Below, in pieces: positions 23,587 to 29,107 of a DNA stretch of 29,107 nucleotides. Position 1 is the first letter of the stretch. Every line of letters starts with the position of its first letter. The position numbers and the translations under genes were made by a program. The notes under the pieces are model-generated. The model was given only the letters and a program-made list of their open reading frames with translations. It searched no databases and had not been told where the DNA came from. Source of the DNA: Candidatus Methanophagales archaeon ANME-1-THS (GTDB lineage: Archaea > Halobacteriota > Syntropharchaeia > Alkanophagales > Methanospirareceae); contig RXIE01000164.1 of assembly GCA_004212135.1 (NCBI GenBank), positions 1-29,107 on the forward strand, written 5' to 3'.

Positions 23587-24024
23587 ATGAAAACCAATAT
23601 GAAAAATATACAGAAAGGGAGTACGGCGATTTTCTTTTCGGCAGCGATGCTTACAAGTATTTTGGTTTTTATGTGCCCAGCCCAAGCCTAGGATGCGGAG
23701 TTCGTAGATGAACTTGCGTTTCGGTACGCACCAAACATGTGGTTCGATTCCGAAGAGCAATTCTATCCTTGCAGTCCGTTCTTCTACACAGATGAGATCA
23801 AGCGAACAAGTGGGGAAAGGAGCAGAAACGAATACCTCAGTCTAAATCTGGCACAAAAAAGGGATAACCTCACGATATACTACCACACCGTTGATACTGG
23901 AGAAGAGGTAGTCTACGAGTACTGGTTCTATTATGCCTATAATGATTTCGCTAACAAACATTACCACGATTGGGAAACAGTCTATGTGTTTGTGGATAAG
24001 AGAGGCTGTCCAACAATTACCTAA
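23587..24024 (+). pseudogene. secreted Vps62-like protein with in-frame TAG and early end
   Basis: The ATG at 23587 follows GAGAGAGGTC and encodes a signal peptide (FFSAAMLTSILVFMCPAQA) ending in an A-x-A-type cleavage site. A TAG (23689-23691) is the next codon. The frame then continues as DAEFVDELAFRYAPNMWFDS, IYYHTVDTGEEVVYEYWFYY and YHDWETVYVFVDKRGC to TAA at 24022. YAPxxWF...YP and YWFYYAYN...HDWE resemble Vps62/DUF946-type secreted proteins, which are normally far longer. A nonsense mutation plus 3' truncation is the simplest reading. 24025-24223 holds only weak in-frame remnants. Confidence 0.6.
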
Positions 24025-24223
24025 CAACCAATAGATTGCGTAGATATAAAAAGCGATCCTTCTTCTCAATACACCCAGCACTATATGGCCAGATCTAACA
24101 CGAATTTCGGAAATAGATTCTTAAAGTTAATGAAATTCAATTCCAAGCGGAATTAAACCGGAATGTTTTTATTGTGACTTGCACAACTAGTATCTGGTTA
24201 TAAAAGCGAGGTATTGATGAGAA

Positions 24224-24676
24224 ATGGCGATGAGGGATGATAAAATGGGGCAATCGTGGCTATTGCCCCCGGATATTAGCGATCTCATACCGGTCAGCCA
24301 CATCTGCTACCTGGTTATTGCGATCGTGAAGAGGATAGACCTGAGTGGAGTGGAGAAGAAGTACCGGTTTACACCCGGCAATCCCGCATATTCACGCCGG
24401 ATGTTGCTCAGACTGGTGATCATGGCGTCCATCGACGGTGTATGGTCTTCGAGAAAGATAGCAAAGCTGGCTCAGGAGAACGTGGTCTACATGTATCTAA
24501 CCGGGAACGAGAAGCCGGACTTCAGAACAATCTGCAACTTTAGAAAGAGGAACAAGGAGCTGATTGAAGAGGTATTCAAGGAGACCGTCACGGTTGCCAA
24601 AGCGCTGAAGATACTGAACCTGGGGCATATCTCCACGGACGGGAAGTTATGGCTGCTGGGGGTGAATTTTAACTGA
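24224..24676 (+). pseudogene. IS1182-family transposase, N-terminal fragment
   Basis: A 150-residue fragment. QSWLLPPDISDLIPVSHIC, PAYSRRMLLRLVIMASIDGV, SSRKIAKLAQENVVYMYLTG and PDFRTICNFRKRNKELIEE are the standard N-terminal (DUF772) part of IS1182-type transposases. The sequence breaks off just after ISTDGK, which holds the first catalytic Asp, and reads LWLLGVNFN to the stop. The rest of the DDE domain is missing, so it cannot be active. The broken end faces the large GT-C gene. Confidence 0.85.
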
Positions 24677-24780
24677 TGATGAAACACCACCAAAATCTTA
24701 CGAGTTTTTTGATATGATATTCAGTCCTTTAAACTTTCATTTAGCTGTTCTTGATTTTAGGGTTGATTTGGCTTCATATT

Positions 24781-27700
24781 TTATAATTTTTGGGTATTTA
24801 TGGTTATATCTTTAGTTTCTCCCCCATTCAAGTCAGTTGAAATGCCTAGAATACATGTTGAGAATGAATCAACCTTCCTAACAATCTGTCCGTTTTTACA
24901 TGTGTACGAAACTCCATGTATTCTAGGCATTTCAACTACGAATGTCACTCCATTTATAGGCTCATTATTGCTATTTTTCACGAGAATTAAGACTTCATTT
25001 TCATCTTTTGAAACTAACGCCGAAACATTTTGTAATAATTTGAAATGTTTTGCAATCTCATAAGGGGTTGTAAAAGTCATTCCTTTGCTTTGTGCATATT
25101 TTGAAACATTCACTAACTCATCTATGTACTCTGGCATACCAACCTTTTCAGAACGCCACAAGAAGAGGCATAAGTCATCATTCGCTACTGTTAAATCAAT
25201 AAGGGTCTTCCAAGTGGATACAACATCCTCCACTTCATAATCTTGACGTAAATATGAATCAGTAGGTTCTGAAATTGTAAGTAAAACCAATCCTGTTTTA
25301 TTTCCGTTGTAATATGCTAATTGAGGTTGTCTGAGACCCTCTTGGTATGATTCTTCGGTTTGCGGTCTTATATGGGTCATCAGGGCAAAAAGAATATTCC
25401 GGGCATTCAACGCCTTCACCGTATCTAAGTTATACTCCCGCCACTGTGGTATAAAACCAGTTAAAGTGATGTTATAATATACTTCAGCATTTTCTGTCAT
25501 TATCTGTATTTTATTTCTTTGCACCTCCAAATCATCAAAAGATCGATTATAATATACATCTTCATATCCAACAATGTTAATTCCCTCCTCCATCAATTTA
25601 TTCATCCTTGCGGTATTTATCTCCGCAATTTTCATATTCACGCCTTCTGTATAGTTGGTGATACCAATATTTTGTAATTTATCATGTGCATTTAATCTAT
25701 AGTTGAAAGCCTCTTCAGATGTTGTATTAAGAGTGTCCATATAACTTGTCAAAACAATTGGTAACTCTCCATTAGGATAGGGATAAAGCGACACGAAATC
25801 GTACCGATTTATGTTTTCCTCGGCTGTCTTCTTATCCCCAATTGAAATATATTGTGACATATGGAATGATGTAGATGGTAGAATTCCAATAATTATACCT
25901 ACATTTTTCGCACTATAATCATTTTTCGTGGAACCTTTATATAGAATTTCATCTGGATAGGCCTTATCATACTTGTAATAAATTCCATTATCACCGTCGC
26001 TGAAATATATCTTATCGAATTTTATATCTTTTATGATTATTGAATCTTCTGATGGATATATCGTTCTATTAGTTGGCGTATTATCTCCTTCTTGGAAATG
26101 AAAATACGGCATTGGAGAGACAAGTTTTGTAATGATTTTCATATCCAAACTTGATTGACTTGCAAAGGATTGAAAATCGTTTGCTACGATAATCTCTCTT
26201 TTCATTGCTTTTTGATAAAATGTGTACTGGACGATAAGTGTTGCCCAGTTTTCGGTCTCATTTTCGTTTTGTAATATTGTTTTATAGACTATTTGAATTA
26301 TATACGAATAAATTGATTTATAGGGTAACTCATCTAAAATATATGATGCCTTTTTCCCATCATATGCTCCCCCAGACCAGCTTAAATAAATTATATCCAT
26401 AAGATAACCATCATACAGAAGGTTTACAGTATTGTTGCCGATATATCGTATTTTTGGTGATGTTTTACCTATTTGCATCTTATATGTATCTGTGTCAATT
26501 AGAAAAAATGCTCCAGTATCTAGAAATAAAGGGTTAAGTTCTTTATATTCTATTGATATAACTTCACTAGTATTACTGACACTAGATACTACAGGATTAA
26601 TATAACTGTAAATTGAAAAGTTTTCATTGGTCGAGTATATCTTGTCTAATTGGTTATTGGTATCAATTTGTAATCGCCCATTACTTCCCCTCCCTTTAAG
26701 TTCAAGAATTACTTTTTCGGAAGCGATCAAGTATTTCACATTGAAGGTAGAATATAAATCATCGACATATTGTTCACTATTCCTAGAGAGATATGTGTTA
26801 CTTAGATCTCGCCAGAAGGATTTTGTTGCGCCACCTAGAGACTCCGGGAGAATTCCTTTATTCGTATATAATTCAATCTGTCTATATCCCACCCCTGAAC
26901 ATATCTCCCAGGGATTCCCCACCGTACCTAACCATCGCATTCCATTTATCTCATTGTCTTTTCCTGATACCTTAGGGTTGTAGTATACATTTGCAATTAT
27001 GGGTAGAACAATAATTACAGAAAATATTAAGAATAAGGCTATACTAATTACAATCTTCTGCTTATTATTTTTAAAAAATTTTTCTATTTTTGCCGTTAAA
27101 TAATAAAAACCAAATACAGCAACTATTGGAATTATAATAAAAAAGTAATAGATTTCACGTGTGGCTCCTGTAGGACCCTTGTAAAGCGATCCTGGGAGAA
27201 GAGTTATCGTCATAACTGTCAAAAACATACATTTTGCAGTTCGATCAAGCTTATGAATACCAAATACAGAGAAGAATGTTTGAAGTGGTCCAATCCAAAA
27301 TGGAGTAGCTAATACGGAATGTGATACCCTTTCTACTCTCCCAATTATTGGAATAGTGAGTCCAACTGTTTCTCTTTTAAAAATCTTAAACTCAGGAAAT
27401 TTGGATCTGAGAAAACATAATAATTTACAAATGGCGTATATGAAACCCGCCCAAATCGCGGCATTATAAAGGCTGTTATTAACAAAAATTTGATGGCGAA
27501 ACATGCCAAACAATTCATTGACAAAAGGTATGTTTAATTTTGTTGAGATGAAATCCCCAACCGAAAGTAGTAGTTCTGATTTTTGAATATACTGATATTG
27601 TATATTAGAGAATAAGTCTACCATTATTGCATAATTTATTAGCATACAAACAATTAAAATATATATATTCTTATGTAGCTCACCAAAATAAATAGAATAT

Positions 27701-28398
27701 ATGGTAAGATATCCAATGGCAAAATAAAAAAGGAACATATATGTACCAGTATGTGTAATACAAAGACAGATTACAAATATACTCATTAAAAAAAATCGTT
27801 TCACTGATATTATTTTTCGATCCATTGTGAAATAAAAGATAAATAAAACAAACGCTGTTACAAATACAGAAGGTACATATCTTAAAAAAGCCATTGATGT
27901 TTGTGGCATTGAAAGAAGGAATATCACAGCCAACATACTGTATTTTTTTGATTTCAAAAACATGTTTGCGTAAAAATAGAATACTACAATTATAGTAAAT
28001 AGAAACATAATTGGTATAATACTTACCAAAATAGTTGGGTTGACGCCAGTTACCTTTGCTACTATTGAACCAAACAACCAGACACCAAACGGGTAGCCAG
28101 CCGCGCTATATTCTTTTTCAACTATAGTTTTCTCTGAAAGTAATTCATAAAAATCTGATAGGGAATTTGTTTCAGTCATTTCTTTGGTATGAATGAGATG
28201 TGAATATATGTCAGTCCCAAACGGTCTTGGATGTACAGCTATCGGAGCAATAAATGCTAAAAAAATCATAAAGCATAGAAAGAGAAGAAAAAAACGCTCT
28301 ATTCTACTCAGAATGTTGGATATATTTTTGATTAAAATTTTTGATATACTTGCCCCAGACTTAATTCTCTCTTCCTCTCCATGACCTTTGGCAACCAA
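24781..28398 (-). CDS. giant GT-C membrane glycosyltransferase-like protein with degenerate NodB-like domain
   Basis: A 1205-residue protein starting at TTG 28398, supported by GGAGGT 8 nt upstream and a TATA-like AATTTATAAG near 28440. Residues 35-470 hold about a dozen transmembrane helices. The first outer loop has RPFGTDIYSHLIHTKEM (Asp63, His67), the metal/donor-site acidic signature of GT-C enzymes, and YSAAGYPFGVWLF. The WWDYG motif of AglB is not seen. The rest is extracytoplasmic. About residues 875-1010 run like a NodB polysaccharide deacetylase (TSYMDTLNTTSEEAFNYRL, MEEGINIVGYED, TGFIPQWREYNLDTVKAL) without the metal-binding His pair. A beta-rich tail follows, carrying the 22-bp inverted repeat. 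Strongly AT-rich, so probably acquired. Confidence 0.7.
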   Translation of the reverse strand: MVAKGHGEEERIKSGASISKILIKNISNILSRIERFFLLFLCFMIFLAFIAPIAVHPRPFGTDIYSHLIHTKEMTETNSLSDFYELLSEKTIVEKEYSAAGYPFGVWLFGSIVAKVTGVNPTILVSIIPIMFLFTIIVVFYFYANMFLKSKKYSMLAVIFLLSMPQTSMAFLRYVPSVFVTAFVLFIFYFTMDRKIISVKRFFLMSIFVICLCITHTGTYMFLFYFAIGYLTIYSIYFGELHKNIYILIVCMLINYAIMVDLFSNIQYQYIQKSELLLSVGDFISTKLNIPFVNELFGMFRHQIFVNNSLYNAAIWAGFIYAICKLLCFLRSKFPEFKIFKRETVGLTIPIIGRVERVSHSVLATPFWIGPLQTFFSVFGIHKLDRTAKCMFLTVMTITLLPGSLYKGPTGATREIYYFFIIIPIVAVFGFYYLTAKIEKFFKNNKQKIVISIALFLIFSVIIVLPIIANVYYNPKVSGKDNEINGMRWLGTVGNPWEICSGVGYRQIELYTNKGILPESLGGATKSFWRDLSNTYLSRNSEQYVDDLYSTFNVKYLIASEKVILELKGRGSNGRLQIDTNNQLDKIYSTNENFSIYSYINPVVSSVSNTSEVISIEYKELNPLFLDTGAFFLIDTDTYKMQIGKTSPKIRYIGNNTVNLLYDGYLMDIIYLSWSGGAYDGKKASYILDELPYKSIYSYIIQIVYKTILQNENETENWATLIVQYTFYQKAMKREIIVANDFQSFASQSSLDMKIITKLVSPMPYFHFQEGDNTPTNRTIYPSEDSIIIKDIKFDKIYFSDGDNGIYYKYDKAYPDEILYKGSTKNDYSAKNVGIIIGILPSTSFHMSQYISIGDKKTAEENINRYDFVSLYPYPNGELPIVLTSYMDTLNTTSEEAFNYRLNAHDKLQNIGITNYTEGVNMKIAEINTARMNKLMEEGINIVGYEDVYYNRSFDDLEVQRNKIQIMTENAEVYYNITLTGFIPQWREYNLDTVKALNARNILFALMTHIRPQTEESYQEGLRQPQLAYYNGNKTGLVLLTISEPTDSYLRQDYEVEDVVSTWKTLIDLTVANDDLCLFLWRSEKVGMPEYIDELVNVSKYAQSKGMTFTTPYEIAKHFKLLQNVSALVSKDENEVLILVKNSNNEPINGVTFVVEMPRIHGVSYTCKNGQIVRKVDSFSTCILGISTDLNGGETKDITINTQKL
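24836..24936. repeat. perfect 22-bp inverted repeat with 57-bp spacer, inside the GT-C gene
   Basis: The arms are 24836-24857 and 24915-24936. The second (CATGTATTCTAGGCATTTCA and two more bases) is the exact reverse complement of the first. Both strands read through the arms as EMPRIH and CILGIST in the same codon phase. The 57-bp spacer has no stop in this phase in either orientation. It could be an invertible segment or a long mRNA hairpin. Confidence 0.85.
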
Positions 28399-28459
28399 AG
28401 CTTTTTTACCTCCATCATCTTTATATTTACAGTGTGCTTATAAATTATTTTCGAGCTTT

Positions 28460-28897
28460 TTAGGATTTTTTTTTATCTTTGACGACCTCTTGCTTCACTT
28501 TGAGTCCCAGCGAATCGAGCTGCCGTTGCAATTCCGCCCAGATCGCTCGATCTTTGCCGGTCTCTGCGAGCCGCTCCCTGAACTGCCAGACCGTCGTATA
28601 ATCCGGAATGGTCTTCGGGAAGCCGAGGAACTTCCTGAAGGAGATTCGATCGGTAACCTCCCGCTCCAGTTCCGGATCCGAAAGCCCGTGCCACTGCAGG
28701 AGCACGAGCAGCTTGATCATCACGACCTCGTCAACGTTCGGACGGCCGCCTCGTTCGCTCCTGTTATCGTAAATCTCTCCTACCATCCGGCGGAATGCAC
28801 CCCAATCAATCAACGACTCGATCTCCGCAAGCCTATCGCCAAGGCGCTGCACACGCTTATACTCCTCATTCAAGGCAAAATCGGTCAGGGATTTCAT
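28460..28897 (-). pseudogene. IS5-family transposase, N-terminal fragment
   Basis: A 145-residue fragment from ATG 28897. ESLIDWGAFRRMVGEIYDN, ERGGRPNVDEVVMIKLLVLL, GLSDPELEREVTDRISFRKF and PDYTTVWQFRERLAETGKD are the N-terminal domain of IS5/IS1031-type transposases, normally about 330 residues. It ends LKVKQEVVKDKKKS, just where the first catalytic Asp should follow, so the DDE domain is lost. The broken end faces the GT-C gene and is in a different family from the fragment on the other side. GC-rich compared with the GT-C gene. Confidence 0.88.
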
Positions 28898-28986
28898 GAA
28901 TAGAGATCTGTTATGATCTCATAAGTAATTTTCGGTATTCATGGCTTCCTCCCAAAAAGAGTGGAAGAGGGAGAGATGTTCCAACC

Positions 28987-29107
28987 TTAACTCCGAATCG
29001 ATTTAGGGAACATATACAATCCAAGTGCCTCATCCAGATCCATCACTTTCTTTGGAACCTCGCTGATCATACCACGCCCACCCATCTCAAAATGGTAGAC
29101 CTTGCTG
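28987..29107 (-). CDS. C-terminal end of an unidentified gene (cut by window edge)
   Basis: The minus strand is open from the right edge to TAA at 28987 and encodes SKVYHFEMGGRGMISEVPKK followed by a 19-residue tail ending MFPKSIRS. Too short to identify. The stretch 28898-28986 between it and the transposase fragment contains an imperfect GAGATC...GATCTC inverted repeat near 28910 and no gene. Confidence 0.4.
   Translation of the reverse strand, partial: SKVYHFEMGGRGMISEVPKKVMDLDEALGLYMFPKSIRS

Noticed and set aside
23689..23691. TAG as a pyrrolysine codon
   Set aside because: TAG is used as an ordinary stop by leuS, the UbiA-family gene and the small gene at 21077, and no Pyl genes or context are seen.
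24224..28897. Composite transposon carrying the GT-C gene
   Set aside because: The flanking transposases belong to different families and both lack their catalytic halves.

Overview
The window is archaeal, most likely a methanogen- or ANME-type euryarchaeote such as Methanophagales (an inference from gene content, not a proven placement). Evidence: an archaeal-type leucyl-tRNA synthetase, type II methionine aminopeptidase, RNA 3'-phosphate cyclase, MCM and RFC relatives, a secreted protein with a PGF-type C-terminal sorting tail, and TATA boxes 25-30 nt upstream of nearly leaderless starts (4397, 17110, 21077).

Layout. 1-4044: accessory DNA. It holds the 5' part of an IS1634-type transposase running off the left edge, a small C2H2 zinc-finger gene, a frameshifted gene of unknown family, a 58-residue gene and a tyrosine recombinase. 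4397-5610: a two-gene unit for a surface-anchored protein and a small membrane protein. 5743-9281 (minus strand): a tightly packed five-gene operon with three unknown proteins, a collarless RFC-small-subunit-like ATPase and an MCM-type ATPase with a rearranged domain order. It looks like the replication module of an integrated virus or plasmid. AT-rich DNA with four phased GGATATA repeats lies upstream. 9829-13041: an AT-rich GT-C glycosyltransferase gene, an 84-bp stem-loop closely resembling an integron attC site, and a broken SIR2-TPR gene of the anti-phage NADase type.

13320-23530 is mostly chromosomal: an ABC-2 permease, leuS, a UbiA prenyltransferase converging on a tocopherol-cyclase-like gene, a decayed stretch, a HEAT-repeat ORF, a small gene overlapping map, a PIN-domain remnant and rtcA. 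23587-29107 is accessory again: a Vps62-like secreted-protein gene stopped by a TAG just after its signal peptide, then a 1205-residue GT-C protein lying between two converging truncated transposases of different IS families. The 3' end of that large gene carries a perfect 22-bp inverted repeat whose 57-bp spacer is open and in frame in both orientations.

How the parts may work together: the left half reads as stacked mobile DNA (integrase, private replication genes, cassette-like glycosyltransferase plus defence gene) beside a translation and lipid-quinone housekeeping block. The most unusual signals are the attC-like element between two cargo genes, the in-frame invertible-looking segment, and the MCM/RFC module with phased repeats.
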